From positions 248,001-312,000 of the forward strand of contig JAOTOL010001207.1 in assembly GCA_034440575.1 (NCBI GenBank): 64,000 nt of DNA, in the 5' to 3' direction. A model generated the notes under the pieces. The model saw only the letters and a program-made list of their open reading frames with translations, did not search any database and was not told the origin of the DNA. Shown piece by piece: positions 34,601 through 45,515 of the stretch; position 1 is the stretch's first letter; every line of letters begins with the position of its first letter. The translations under genes were made by a program, and so were the position numbers. This stretch comes from Imbricaverruca yamaguchii (lineage: Eukaryota; Arthropoda; Thecostraca; Neoverrucidae).

Positions 34601-35376
34601 CGCGGCAACGCGCCCACATTTGGCATAACTTTCCCCGCATCAATTTAGCATATTGTGTCAAACTTTTGAAGTCAGGTCATTTGGGGTCAACGAGTTAGTC
34701 TAGGTCAAGCGAAGTCACCCCCCCCCCCCAAAAAAAAAAGTTCAGCCAATCGTCACGCTTTAACTGATGCAGATATTTTAATGAAACTTTCAACGTTTGC
34801 TTATCTTTAGGGAAGCAGCAAAACTCACCAGAGTAATTTGTCATTTTTTCCGTTTTTGATTACTTATTAGTTTTGCATATTTGCCTATAGAGTTCAAATC
34901 GAAGATTCTGGCTAGCATTTGGCAGTGAGCATTTTTTTATGAGAGCAACTTGACTTCGAAGAATGGTTTTCTGTGTGCTCTACCCATTAGAAGAGGAAAA
35001 TTTATGAAAACGTGGAAACTCAAAATTGTGAAATTTGAACAAAAATTGATATTTAGGTGGCCAAAAAAAAATGATATGGTCCTGATCGATTTCGCTGTCC
35101 GTTTCTGATCCCAAATAATTAGTTTCCTCACATATCCCACAAAATTAACTCCCCAGAGCCAAAAACATGATGTCGGTCGTGAAAACCTAGGCCCCCCTAG
35201 TGACGTCACTTTTGGAGAAACTTCCTTTTGGGGGTAGTGTCGGGCCTTACTCGTAGCGCGCTTTCCGATGACACCTATTTCGCTTTCGTGGGACGCTTAG
35301 TTTGGATTTTATAGGGGAATTCTTATCACCCCCCCCCCCCACCGAGACGGGATGTGAGGATCTGACCGGAGAGACA
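34600..35376 (-). repeat. Interspersed repeat R2 (inverted partner of R1)
   Basis: Reverse-complement match to 16,647-17,400. Shared landmarks include TTTGAAGTCAGG, GGTCAACGAG, the poly-C/poly-A stretch near 34,722-34,740, CACGCTTTAAC, TGGCCAAAAA, ACATGATGT-GGTCGTGAAA and GGGATGTGAGGATCTGAC. Length is similar to R1. Confidence 0.75.
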
Positions 35377-35935
35377 TCTGGACCCAGAAACCTGCTCTCA
35401 AATCCCAAAAAATCGCTAAAGATGCGGCACACATCGTGTATGGCTCTTAAAAAAAAACTACCTATGGCATGAAGGACACGCACCAAGCCCTAAAATGCAC
35501 GTCGGGACCCGGAAACCCAATCCGCGCTCCTAAAAAAGGGCAGGTCACGAAAAAACGCGCCTCCCGACACCGTGCCTCCCCGGCCTCTCGTTGGGGCTTC
35601 GAAGGCTTGTTATTGGGGTTTAGGAGTTCGGAGCCAGAAGACTAACGCGGAATCCTGAAAAAAATGTACCATGCCCCCAAAAGTGGCGGTGGAAACGAAA
35701 AAAATCCGCCAGGGGCTTAAGATTTGTGTTGCGGCTCCAAATGCACAGTGGGCCGAAAACTCGCGACAGGATCAAATAAAAATATGAGCTTCTAAGCTTC
35801 GAAAAATTAAACGGGACCCCAGAAACTGGGAAACCGACCTGGAACAAACAGGATCGCGCATAGTATAGAAAAAAGTCCGAGCTCTGCTAAAAAAACATGC
35901 ATGGTCACAAAATTCATAGTAGATCCTGTGGGCCC
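35377..35935. repeat. Decayed minisatellite-like region, about 30-bp periodicity
   Basis: Phrases such as GGGACCCGGAAACCCAATC, GACCCAGAAACCTGCTCTCA and GGGACCCCAGAAACTGGGA recur, with interspersed A-runs and CGCGCTCC words. The style resembles 53,430-53,960. Divergence is too high for exact unit boundaries. Confidence 0.4.
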
Positions 35936-35939
35936 TACT

Positions 35940-36180
35940 ACGATGCGATGCGGGTAACTAGGTACCATTATGATAACTACGTACCATTAGGATCACTAGG
36001 CACCATCAGAAATAATAAGTGTCATTAGGTATCATTAGAACTACTAGGCACCATTAGGACCATTAGGTACCATCAGGACCATTAGGTACCATTAGGACCA
36101 TTAGGTACCATTAGGACAACTAGGGACCATTAGGATCATTTGAACCGCCAGGAACCATTACACCCATTGGGAATGTTTTA
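35940..36180. repeat. ACCATTAGG tandem repeat
   Basis: A 9/10-mer (GGACCATTA alternating with GGTACCATTA) forms a unit of 19 bp, cleanest at 36,040-36,115 and decayed outward. It contains the TTAGG pentamer in every unit. Confidence 0.85.
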
Positions 36181-36848
36181 ATATCCAATGGGCAAGACCA
36201 TCAGGTAATTCGTAATGACTTTTTCTTAGGCACGGTGATTCATCACATGGATACCTGGTAAACATACCTGAAATTAGAGATGTGAAAATCAAATGAAATT
36301 CAATATTTGGTGGAGATGGCAAATGAACATTATGTCAGTTGCACCACGTGCAAATTCATTAGGAACAGTTAGGCAGTGACTTTAATAGTCATAATTAGAA
36401 CAGTAATACATAATTGTCAACCATTTTCTGTCATTTACTATGTTAGAAATATGGTCAGGTGCAACAAATTAAACTATCTGTAAATCAAATTTTGATGATG
36501 AATTGACGAAACATTAGCCTGTTCAATCTGCAATATGTTACGTCATCCACAGTGTTGTATTTGCTGCTGTACAGTGAGCAATAATCAAATAATTAAATTA
36601 CTTTAAATACAGGTTTGATATAATCCGAAATAATTTCAAGTAATTGAAATACATTATAGATATGCTAGGATATTTCATTATCAAGCGAAAAAATGGTTTT
36701 ACGGAACTGCCTATCTTTACATATTCATGTCTATTGATCATATGTGTAGTGATCACTAGCCAGCCATTTTCCTCTAGTGGCAGCTTGTGCAGTTGCTGTT
36801 GGAGGTACGCTCGTCTGGAGTTGTTTGGTTTTCTTTGAAGCATCGATC
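36181..36848. other. No gene recognised
   Basis: AT-rich sequence with no motif, tandem repeat or RNA gene that I can support. Confidence 0.4.
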
Positions 36849-36859
36849 ACGGTGATTTG

Positions 36860-37041
36860 CCGAGGCGGGGATGGCCGAGTAGTTAAGGTGTTGGGCTCTG
36901 GGTACCAAAGGTCCTGGGTTCGACACTAGCGCCGCTCGGAACATTTCCCAATCCCGCGGCCCACCGGCAAAACAGTGTGGGCGGCGCAATTAGCCGTGAA
37001 TGTGCAGAAACTGGGTCTTGAACCACTCAATAAAGAAACAA
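36860..37041 (+). mobile_element. tRNA-derived SINE (tRNA-Ser/Leu-like head) with target-site duplication
   Basis: The head GGGGATGGCCGAGTAGTTAA contains an A box (TGGCCGAGTAG) and, 40 bases on, a B box (GGTTCGACAC), with spacing and text like a type II (long variable arm) tRNA. The anticodon arm is degraded and the 3' acceptor strand does not pair, so it is not a functional tRNA. The body continues to a 3' end CACTCAATAAAGAAACAA. It is flanked by ACGGTGATTTG (36,849-36,859) and ACGGTGATATG (37,042-37,052). Pol III transcription from the internal boxes is expected for SINEs. Confidence 0.85.
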
Positions 37042-37052
37042 ACGGTGATATG

Positions 37053-37409
37053 ACATGTATGCGCACATATCGTACGTAAAAGATAATCTGAGAAAGGTAG
37101 TCCACATTAGTGATATGAATGACTTCAGCCCGCGGGATAGGTGCGACTTACACCCACTCTGCGCCAGTCCGGGTCATGTGGAGAGGCTTGCGGGGATAAA
37201 TTGCAGCGGATTAAATGGGTCGTTATACATCATAATTACTAAAAATGAGTGGTAAGTTTGGTGTGTTTTTTTGCATACGTGTCATTTGTTGGTATTTCTT
37301 AAACAAGACCGTTAAATTCTGGCAATGATCACATGACAAATCGCGTGTTTTTGGCATCTAGTGAAAGAAGCTGTACTAATTTACGTATCTTGGGGAAGAG
37401 GGGGGGGGG
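37053..37409. other. No gene recognised
   Basis: Short unique stretch ending in a G-run at about 37,400. Nothing supportable seen. Confidence 0.4.
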
Positions 37410-37798
37410 TTCGAACACTTCAGACGTCATGCAACAAATAACTAGTACTGATTCTGTATGCCTGAACCGGTAATTGTACTGTGTGTACTGAACACAAAAA
37501 TGAACAAGCTATCCATGCTCAAACAGTTCCTTTTATGAAATGCTCCAACCGCTTCAAAGAGCATTCTTGAAAAACGCCGAACACTTAAGACGTCTTGCAA
37601 CAAATAATTAGTACTGATTCTGTATGGCTGATTGATTATTTGGGCTTAAGGGCGCGCCGACTTGATTCTGTATGGCTGAACCGGTAATTATACTGTGTGT
37701 ACGGAACCAATCCATGAGCAAGCTATCCATGTTCAAACAGTTCATTTTGATGAAATCATCCAGCCGTTCCAAAGAGCATTCTTGAAATTTTGACTCCA
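37410..37798. repeat. Tandem duplication of about 195 bp
   Basis: 37,415-37,567 and 37,585-37,795 share in order GCAACAAATAA, TAGTACTGATTCTGTATG, TGAACCGGTAATT, TACTGTGTGTAC, AAGCTATCCATG, TCAAACAGTTC and AAAGAGCATTCTTGAAA. The second unit is interrupted by a 32-bp insertion with its own target-site duplication. Confidence 0.85.
37632..37663 (-). mobile_element. 32-bp extremely 5'-truncated retroinsertion
   Basis: Flanked by perfect 16-bp direct repeats GATTCTGTATGGCTGA (37,616-37,631 and 37,664-37,679); the other unit of the tandem duplication has a single GATTCTGTATGCCTGA at this site, proving the empty state. On the minus strand the insert reads GTCGGCGCGCCCTTAAGCCC then an AAATAATCAA tail. 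This resembles the 3' ends of LINEs A and B (GTCGACGCGCCCTTAAACTC) and the tail at about 61,350-61,375. Confidence 0.85.
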
Positions 37799-40000
37799 TA
37801 CATGAAACAGGATTATGTTTTATATTTATATTTTATATCAGGTTTTATACTGAGCAAAATGCTGGATATTTTTTTCAACTTATGTGTGACCAATGAATTA
37901 TTTTGTAAATGTTTTCATTTGAAGATGCAGGCAATAGAGGGGCTTTGAGTTGGGTAATATTCTAAGACTAATGACATTAGGAATGAAAACGGAGGATAAA
38001 TTAACCTAACCCAGCTTAACCTCTTATCAGAAGAAACTATCTTAAAGCATCAATGGCTAAATGGCAGACAATGTGCCATAAAGCCCAAATCATGTTAAAA
38101 ATCCTTTTAAAATGGCATTGTAGTTTAAGGCAACCGTGCCCAGTTTTACACCCATCTCACCTTCATTAAACATACAAAAGGGTAAGCTAAGGAAGGTAAG
38201 CTGTGTGGTAGGTAAATTTTCATTTTTTATATTTAAAAAAATTGGGCTTCCTTCGTCAAAAACTGTTCAGGCTAGGTTAGTTAGGTTAGGTTTTTCTTAC
38301 ATCGAAAATGTTTGAAAAAAAATTGTATAAAAATCGTATCATTAAAAGTGATTCGTTTCTTGCTTTGAAGGTTAGGCTGGGTTATTTTTCGTTATATCAC
38401 ATTTTATCTGTATTTTCAATGTTACTTCCTGAATATCGAGTTATTTTATATATTACCCACCTCAGCACCACTTCCTGGCTGTTATTTTGTATCCCTTCTG
38501 AAAAGTCTGGATGTACAGAGGAAATTAGTGAACACATCATGTTAGGCACATTCATAACCATTGTACCTGAAAAAGAAATTTCAAGATATCAAGTATTTCC
38601 TTAAACAGGAAGACTATCTTTGATGCAATTTTGGAACATATTTTCCCAGATTTAGAACCTAGCCTGACCTGTTTTATTTTTTAAAGTTAAACCATCCACA
38701 TTTTGCAAAATTATACATCTTAACCTAACCAAACCTCATACGTTTGTTCGCTTCATGAAGGTAAAGTTTGTGGAAGACTTCCCTTATGAACATCATAAAG
38801 TACAATGAACTCAATTTTGGAGGAATCTTTCATCTTAAGGGTAGGTTAGGCTTGGTTCGGTTGGGCTTGGTTAGGCATTATTAATTCAGATAATCTCGAA
38901 CAAAAAAATGATTTACTATCCTTCATTTACTTCATTTCTTTTCCCTAAGGGAAGATTAGGCTTGGGTAGGTTACCTTAGGTTACATTATTGCTAGATTGC
39001 ATACTATTTATATTTTTCAGGCTATGTTATGATAGCTCATTTTAGCATAAATTTTACAGAATATTATCCGAATCAAAGTACATTTTTGGTATGAGTTTGC
39101 TTGTCCACTGAAGAGTAATTATTACCAGTGGAAATGATTGGTCACATTGTCTTAATCATATTAACAAACAATGTACTGAAAACAAAATAAAAAGTTATCA
39201 AGTTACTATAATACACAAATTTACCAGTTTTGTTTTCCAGTAACACATGAGTGGTCTGGGATAATGCAGTTTGATACGGAGGTGCCTGCAATCATGAGCA
39301 ATTTGTAGTTCGCCGCCAGGTGTCAAGGTGGGAGGACGTCCGTTGGAGCTCCAGGTTTCCAGATAAGTCGTTGCAGAACAGGGCAGTACTCTAGTCTAAG
39401 CTGTGGATAGGTGTTTAGCAATTACTTCTGTGATTATATTTCATTAGTTTTTATCTGATAAACATTTTCATAGCACGCAAACTATACTAAATTAACCTAG
39501 CGACGCTGCTGTGCGCCAACTTCGTGTTAGGCGAGGTCTCGTGGCTTTCGGCGTGTTCTTGACGCTTCGATTTCTATAGTAGGAGATATTACAAGTGTGT
39601 AGATTTCATAAGTACATTAGACAACATTCATACTATCCTAACATACATTATTTATTTTTTGTTGTGCATAGTGTGCTTGGTGTTGAAGTTTAAGATAGAG
39701 TTTAATTGGTAGAAAGTTGGGGGTATTCATAAGTGCTGTGTGACTGTTTATTTTTCTGTCTAGCCATAAGTGATATCAAAAGGGATATTCATATAGCTGT
39801 CTACTTGTGTGGAAGACAATTAGATTAGACATTTTGTTTATTTATATATAAAACAACAACAACAAAAATCAATTGTTTAATAGTTTCTGCTTTTCTTTAG
39901 GTACTCCGATAATTAACTGACAGTATAGGAGGTACCGATTTATAGTGAATGATAGTTGGCTTTTTTGTCGGTTGTTTAGCGAGTTAATTTGAATCTAAAT
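37799..40000. other. AT-rich stretch with scattered TTAGG/CCTAA runs; no gene recognised
   Basis: Between 37,980 and 39,000 short runs of the pentamer TTAGG or CCTAA occur on both strands: AACCTAACCC at 38,003, GTTAGTTAGGTTAGG at about 38,276, AACCTAACC at 38,721, and GTAGGTTAGG at 38,842 and 38,967 with TTAGG variants. A plus frame at 38,308-38,604 (98 codons) is unrecognised. 39,000-40,000 is plain and may include the 5' UTR of the CR1-like element. Confidence 0.45.
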
Positions 40001-40791
40001 CTAGGCATAAGCTGCAGCGTTTAGGATGGGTTCGACCAGGATGCAGGCACTAGAGGAAGAGATTAGGACTCTTAAGGCAGAGCTTTCCAAGCTCAAGGCT
40101 GCCCTTGTTGCACAGGGTAGGCAAGATAAAGCAACAAGGGGTCACTCCGTAGCAGGGACATCATATGCCCAGGTGGTCGCAGGCCACCAGGTAGCTGAGG
40201 CTTCCCCTACTGTGGAGGTGGCTGGGATCTCTCGAGAGGGGAGTGTTAATAGTGAACAGAGGAGGGGTAGTTATGGTAGGTCACAGGAGGGGAAGTGGTA
40301 TGAGGTCAGGTGGTGGAGGATTTGGAGACCCGAACCTAAGGAAAGGGTCAGTGAGTGGCAGGTGGCAGGAGGTAGGAGCGGGAGGAAGTGTAGCCGAACG
40401 GCCCAGCGGGCAGGCATATTAACATCAAATATGTTCCAGGCATTGGATGACTCCCCCCAGGATAGTAGTAGTAAGGAGTCAGTGCTGGTCCTAGGAGACT
40501 CTCGTGTGCGACAGTTAGAGCGGGTATTTTGTAAAGGTAGGAGGGACAGGAGGTGCATGACCAGGCCTGGTGCCAAGGTGAAGGACCCGGTACCTGTGGT
40601 GGCACAGGTCACCAGTGATCGCCAGTTTAATACAGTCATAGTGTATGTTGGGGTAAATAACATAGGTCCTGCTAGGAGTGAGGAGCTTCTGCGGGAGTAC
40701 TGGGCCCTTCTGGCCACCCTGAAGGATACCAATAGAGTCATTGTAACAGCAATTTTTCCTAGGGCTAGAGCCTCCCATGAGTGGAGCTCTA

Positions 40792-41755
40792 AAGACATAA
40801 AGACATAAAGACATAAAAGATTAGTGCAACTATGAGCCACAAGGGCCCTTCTTGGTTGCACTCTGTACACTCAACCAGTTGACCACCAAATCTGTCAATC
40901 AGCCCTCCCTGTAATACTGAAAAGCAAGCCCTCTATTCTTATAATGATTGTCTATGTTGTTTTTAAAGATGTTCAGTGTGCTGCTACTGACAATGTTTTC
41001 TGGCAGCTGGTTCCAGTGTTCTACTACCCTGTTGGTGAAGAAAGTTTGCCTTAACCTTGTTCTGCTGTGGTTAACTTTAATTTTGAATTTATGACCCCTA
41101 ATTGCATCATTTCTGTTCAATTCAAAGGTTTCCCCAAGGTATCCCCTCTCCAGACCATGGACAAATTTAAAGACCTCGATGAGATCTCCTCTCAGCCTTC
41201 TATATCTAAGTGAAAACATATTCAATTTCTTCAATCTTTCCTCATATGCAAGGTTGCTTATGCCATTAACCATTTTTGTAGCCCTCTTTTGTACTCTCTC
41301 TAAAAGCCAACAATATTTTTCATAGCTAGGAGACCAAGCTTGGATGCAGTATTCCAAATGTGGCCTGACGTATGCACAGTAAAGCTTCCTGATCACTTCC
41401 TCACTTCTGTATGATACATTCCTATTTATTGCACCGAGCATTCTCAGTGCCTTCTTCCTGGCTTCCTTGGTCTGTTCTGATGCCCCCAGTTTTGTGTTTA
41501 GAATAACACCTAAATCCTTATCCTGTTGAGTCACTGAGATAGCACTTGGCCACCCATCAAGTATGGAGCCTTCATATGCTGCTTACCTACATGCATGATT
41601 TTGCACTTATCAAAATTAAATTTCATTTGCCATTCTTCGGACCACTTCACAAGTTCGTCTCAGTCTTTTTGCAGCGAGATATGCTCATCTTGACCTGTTA
41701 TTGCCTTAAAGACCTTCAAATCATCCGCAAATTTCAAAACTTTACTTTACTGCTT
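40792..41755 (-). mobile_element. 5'-truncated CR1-like LINE inserted in antisense into ORF1
   Basis: 964-bp insertion flanked by AGCTCTA (40,785-40,791 and 41,756-41,762). On the minus strand it begins in the reverse transcriptase at FADDLKVFKAITGQDEHI and runs to the 3' end, finishing in three copies of the 8-mer TTATGTCT. This orientation and tail identify a standard target-primed insertion. It belongs to the same family as its host. Confidence 0.92.
40899..41534 (-). CDS. ORF2 C-terminal domain of the inserted CR1-like copy (open fragment)
   Basis: A 211-codon open frame from the end of ORF2: DKDLGVILNTKLGASEQTKE, then VRPHLEYCIQAWSPSYEKYC, LLERVQKRATKMVNG, YRRLRGDLIEVFKFVHGLE and FFTNRVVEHWNQLPENIVSS, ending at a stop near 40,899. 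This is the thumb/C-terminal region after the polymerase core, with no catalytic residues of its own. Upstream of 41,534 the frame is closed by a TGA in place of an expected codon. The better preservation than the surrounding host element fits a younger insertion. Confidence 0.8.
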   Translation of the reverse strand: MTQQDKDLGVILNTKLGASEQTKEARKKALRMLGAINRNVSYRSEEVIRKLYCAYVRPHLEYCIQAWSPSYEKYCWLLERVQKRATKMVNGISNLAYEERLKKLNMFSLRYRRLRGDLIEVFKFVHGLERGYLGETFELNRNDAIRGHKFKIKVNHSRTRLRQTFFTNRVVEHWNQLPENIVSSSTLNIFKNNIDNHYKNRGLAFQYYREG

Positions 41756-41952
41756 AGCTCTAGGGCACTGGCAGCTAACGACAGGGTAGGAAAGCTCTGC
41801 CATGAGCTAGGTTTTACATTTGTAGACGAGTGGAGCAGGTTTTATGCATCATGGGACCTCTATCAGAGGGATGGCCTGCACTTCTCTGAGAAGGGGGTCC
41901 GTGTGTTAGGAAAAGTGTACGAGCATGTCCTTCAGGGAAACTAGGAAATTGG

Positions 41953-44400
41953 GTGGGGAGGGATGAAATCAGTAGAAACTTTAAGAGGAAGTGCCTTATT
42001 CTTGGTGACTTTAATCTAAAAGGTTATGAAAATGCTGGTGTTGGCCCCCCATCATGCAAAATGTTTAGGAAATGCCTTGAAGAGGACCTGTTCTTACACC
42101 AGTTTGTATCGGAACCTACCAGGCATGGTTCATTCTTGGACCTTGTATTCTCGGATTTAAGTGACTTGGTTCAAGACTTGACTGTAGGCGAAACTCTGGG
42201 AAGAAGTGACCATAACATAGTTAGATTCAAGGCACATGTCGGGGAAATTATCAAGGATAATTTGGAAAAGGTTCCAAATTTCAACAGAGCAGACTTTGAC
42301 TGCATGAGAGCGGCTTTAAGTGCCATCAGATGGGAAGAAGAATTCTCCAATTTAAATGCCTGTGAAACGTGGGAAAAGTTCAAATCTTATTTGAAGGAAA
42401 TTCAGATTAGACATGTCCCCCAAAAGCAAAGACGCAAAAGAAGGGTAGGAAGGCCAGCATGGCTTACACCAGACTTGATAAAAGTAATTAAGTCTAAGAA
42501 AACTGCATTTAGAGTCTTTGAAGAAGCCTCAAATATCGTTAATCTAAAGGCGTATCGAAAAGCTAGACACTGTGAAGCAAAAAAAAACAGAGCAGCAAAG
42601 CGAGCAAAAGAACTGGATTTAGCTAGAAACTGTAATGGGGACAGTAAAAAGTTCTTTAGTTTCTACAAGCTGAGTAAAGTTTCTAGCACAATTGGTCCAC
42701 TGGAAGTAAACGGGACTACATTGGGTGAGGATAGTGAGATGTTTGAGGAGCTGAGCAAGCAGTTCAAATCAGTGTTTAGATTGGAAGATATGACCAATCT
42801 GCCGACCGTACACCATAGTTCAGTGACATGGGATGTGACAAATGATATTGATTTCATTGATAGTGATGTTGTTTACAATCATATCAGGAAAATAAAGCCA
42901 AACAAGGCAGCAGGGCCTGATGATATTTATGCTAGGGTGTTGTGGAAAACTCAAAAGGAACTGGCATTTCCACTTAGTATAATATTTTGTAGATCAGTTT
43001 CACAAAATGAAATTCCAACCGATTGGAAAAGGGAAAATAAATGTAGTTTCTATTTTCAAGAAAGGAGAAAGAGGGAAAGTTGAAAACTATAGGCCAGTAA
43101 GTCTCGCATCCCTAGTCTGCAAGGTACTCGAATCAATTATCAAGGATAGAATAGTTAGTTATCTGGAAGGTAGCAGATTTATTCAAGATACTCAACATGG
43201 GATTGAGAAAAGGACGATCGTGTCTCACAAACCTCTTGGACTTTGTGAATTTCGCCACAGAACAATTTGATCAGGGAAATCATGTTGATGTAGCATATCT
43301 CAACTTTAGTAAGGCCTTTGACAAGGTACCCCATAAACGGTTAATTATACAGCTTCAGTACCATGGTATTGCAGGTAGCATCTTAAAATGGATAGAGTTG
43401 TGGCTTTCAGATAGACAGCAAAGAGTGATGCTAAATGGTACAAAGTCATCATGACAAAATGTTCTTAGTGGAGTCCCCCAGGGGTCAGTACTGGGGCCAC
43501 TATTGTTCATGACATTTGTAAATATCATTCAAAGAGGCCTAAGCAGTAAGGATTTGAAGTTTGCGGATGATTTGAAGGTATTTATGGCAATAGCAGGACA
43601 TAATGAACATATCTCGCTGCAGAAAGACTTAGACGAATTTGTGAAGTGGCCCGAAAAATGGCAAATGAAATTTAATTTTGATAAGTGCAAAATCATGCAT
43701 GTAGGTAGGCAGCATATGAAGGCTCTATACTTGATGGGTGGCCAAGTACTATTGGTGACACAGCAGGAGAAAGACTTAGGTGTTATTCTGAACACAAAAT
43801 GGTGGCATCAGAAGAGACGAAAGAAGCCAGGAAGAAGGCACTAGGAATGCTTGGAGCAATAAATATGAGTACATCATAAAAAGTTAGGAAGTCATTAGGA
43901 AGTTTTATTGTGCATATGCCAGGCCACGTTTGGAATATTGAGTCCATCCTTGGTCCCCTAGTTATAAAAAAAAAATTATTGGCTTTTAGAGAGAGTACAT
44001 AAGAGGGCTACAAAAATGGTTAACGGTATAACCAACCTGGCACATGGGGAAAGATTGAAGAGATTGAATGTTTTCACTTAGAAATAGAAGGCTGAGAGGA
44101 GGTCTTTATATGTCATCGAGGTCTTTAATTGTCTTCATGGTCAGGAACAGGGATATATCAGGGACATGTTTGAATTTAACAGAAATGATGCAATTAGAGG
44201 TCATCAATTCAAAATTAAAGTAATCACAGCAGGACAAGGTTAAGACAGTCATTCTTCACCAACAGGGTAATAGAACACTGGAACCAGATGGCAAAAACCA
44301 TTGTCAGTAGCAGCACATTTAACGGGCTGATCGACGTATTTGCTGGGCAACTGGTTCAGTGTCCAGAGTGCAACCAAGAAGGGCACTTGTGGCTCATATA
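41953..44400 (+). pseudogene. CR1-like ORF2 of the host element (endonuclease truncated, RT frameshifted)
   Basis: Frame 41,953-43,083 has endonuclease text LILGDFNLKGYEN, FLDLVFSDLSDLVQDL and GRSDHNIVRF, then RT-leading KQRRKRRVGRPAWLTPDLIK and IRKIKPNKAAGPDDI. After a frameshift near 43,030: VVSIFKKGERGKVENYRPVS (43,007-43,270). After another: AYLNFSKAFDKVPHK (motif A, 43,197-43,454). Then SGVPQGSVLGPLLF (motif B) and LKFADDLKVF (motif C) at 43,470-43,580, and the C-terminal domain in decayed form to 44,400. The endonuclease starts abruptly at EISRNFKRK, lacking the N-terminal catalytic half. Confidence 0.85.
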
Positions 44401-44432
44401 TGCACTGATCTTTTGTTATCTTTAAGTCTTCA

Positions 44433-45507
44433 TTTGATAAATGAGTAATGAAGAGCATGCGAGGTATATTTTAATTTGTGGATGTTGCACATTTCACATC
44501 ACATGATTGATACAATATATGCAAATACATAGAGATGCGGTTGCAATGCCCATGTGTATTGTGGTAGTCTGGCGGATGGCATAACATATCTTTAAGCAGT
44601 ATTGTGATGGAACACAGTTGATAAGATGCATGCTCCAATTACTGCAATATATTGATGATATCCATGGAGATGTTGGAAAAAGTGACCGCTATCAAATGAC
44701 AATTGCAGGGATGATTTCGCTATAAGCTATGGATTTTAAAGAAGGTACATTTCAGGTTGATCTCTACATCAAATGCCACGCGTGTTGTGGAATTTAAATT
44801 AGCTCGCTTGGAGGGACACGTACCTTGTGCATATGTAGCAGTTCATGCAATCAGTTATCAGTAGGTGAAGGCAGACATTATTAGCTTCCTGCAAGTGTAG
44901 GCTGACGTGGTTAATAAAATGTAGGTAGGTGTACAGCAACATAATTAGTGATCAGGAGATGTATGGCAATGTCATCCAACATCTTCAAGCAGCATTTCGA
45001 TGATCCAAAGTGAGCAAGATGTCCTCTGTAACTGCTGCCATATTTTATGATGCTGATGGAGATATTGCGAAAAGGGATGACTATGAAATGGAAAATTGAA
45101 GCAATTCATTAGCCAGAACTGTTATGAATTTTAGATAAAGGACAGGGATTGTTTATTTACTTTTTACATGGAATGTCAGGCATATTCATGAATTTAACTG
45201 AGCTTGATAAAAACATTACAAGTGTACTACTGCTGGGGTTTCTGAAGTTTTTTTTTGTATCCCAAAATGTAGTGGCAGTCGGGCATTGTGGTTTTTCAAG
45301 CATCGCTGAACTCATTTGTGACGTCACAGATCTTGACCAATCACAAATATCAAAGCGAGGCATTCTGGGGCGCTTCTTTAAATTATAGAAATAGTTTTGG
45401 GATTTAAAAAACGAATGCCGCCATCGTCTTTAAAATTGAAAATCTCTTGTGTAACTTGCAAAAAAATATAGTCTGTCCCGACATAAAACTTGTCCGTTGC
45501 GACAGTG
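44433..45507. other. No gene recognised; possible old internal duplication
   Basis: 44,600-44,760 and 44,960-45,140 share loosely ordered words (TGATGATATCCATGGAGAT / TGATGCTGATGGAGATATTG, GACCGCTATCAAATG / GACTATGAAATG, TATGGATTTTAAAG / TATGAATTTTAGA), suggesting an ancient duplication. A plus frame at 45,149-45,388 is unrecognised. Confidence 0.4.
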
Positions 45508-45515
45508 ATCGCTTC

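Larger units (their letters stand above)
40026..41944 (+). pseudogene. CR1-like ORF1: coiled coil plus SGNH/GDSL esterase (split by insertion)
   Basis: The N-terminus has a leucine/lysine coiled coil (MQALEEEIRTLKAELSKLKA). The esterase domain follows, with block I LVLGDSRVRQLE (catalytic Ser in GDS), block III IVYVGVNNIG, and, after the insertion, block V DGLHFSEKG with the Asp and His of the catalytic triad. In CR1 elements this esterase is thought to act on membranes or assist ribonucleoprotein formation (family knowledge). Removing 40,792-41,762 (insert plus one 7-bp duplication) rejoins HEWSS with RALAANDRVGKLCHELG in frame, ending EHVLQGN-stop at 41,944. The protein would be about 315 residues. 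Confidence 0.8.
40026..44432 (+). mobile_element. CR1-like non-LTR retrotransposon, interrupted by an inverted related copy
   Basis: Plus strand. ORF1 with coiled coil and esterase (40,026-40,791, resuming 41,763-41,944), then a shortened ORF2: endonuclease C-terminus, reverse transcriptase and C-terminal domain to about 44,400. The 3' end is near 44,432, after GATCTTTTGTTATCTTTAAG, a decayed form of the 8-bp tail repeat. An esterase-bearing ORF1 and a short-repeat 3' end are hallmarks of CR1-type LINEs. The element is dead: ORF1 is split, the endonuclease N-terminus is deleted, and ORF2 has several frameshifts. Confidence 0.85.

Noticed and set aside
36866..36940. Possible functional tRNA-Ser or tRNA-Leu
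   Set aside because: Acceptor stem and anticodon arm do not fold properly and the sequence continues into a SINE body with target-site duplications.
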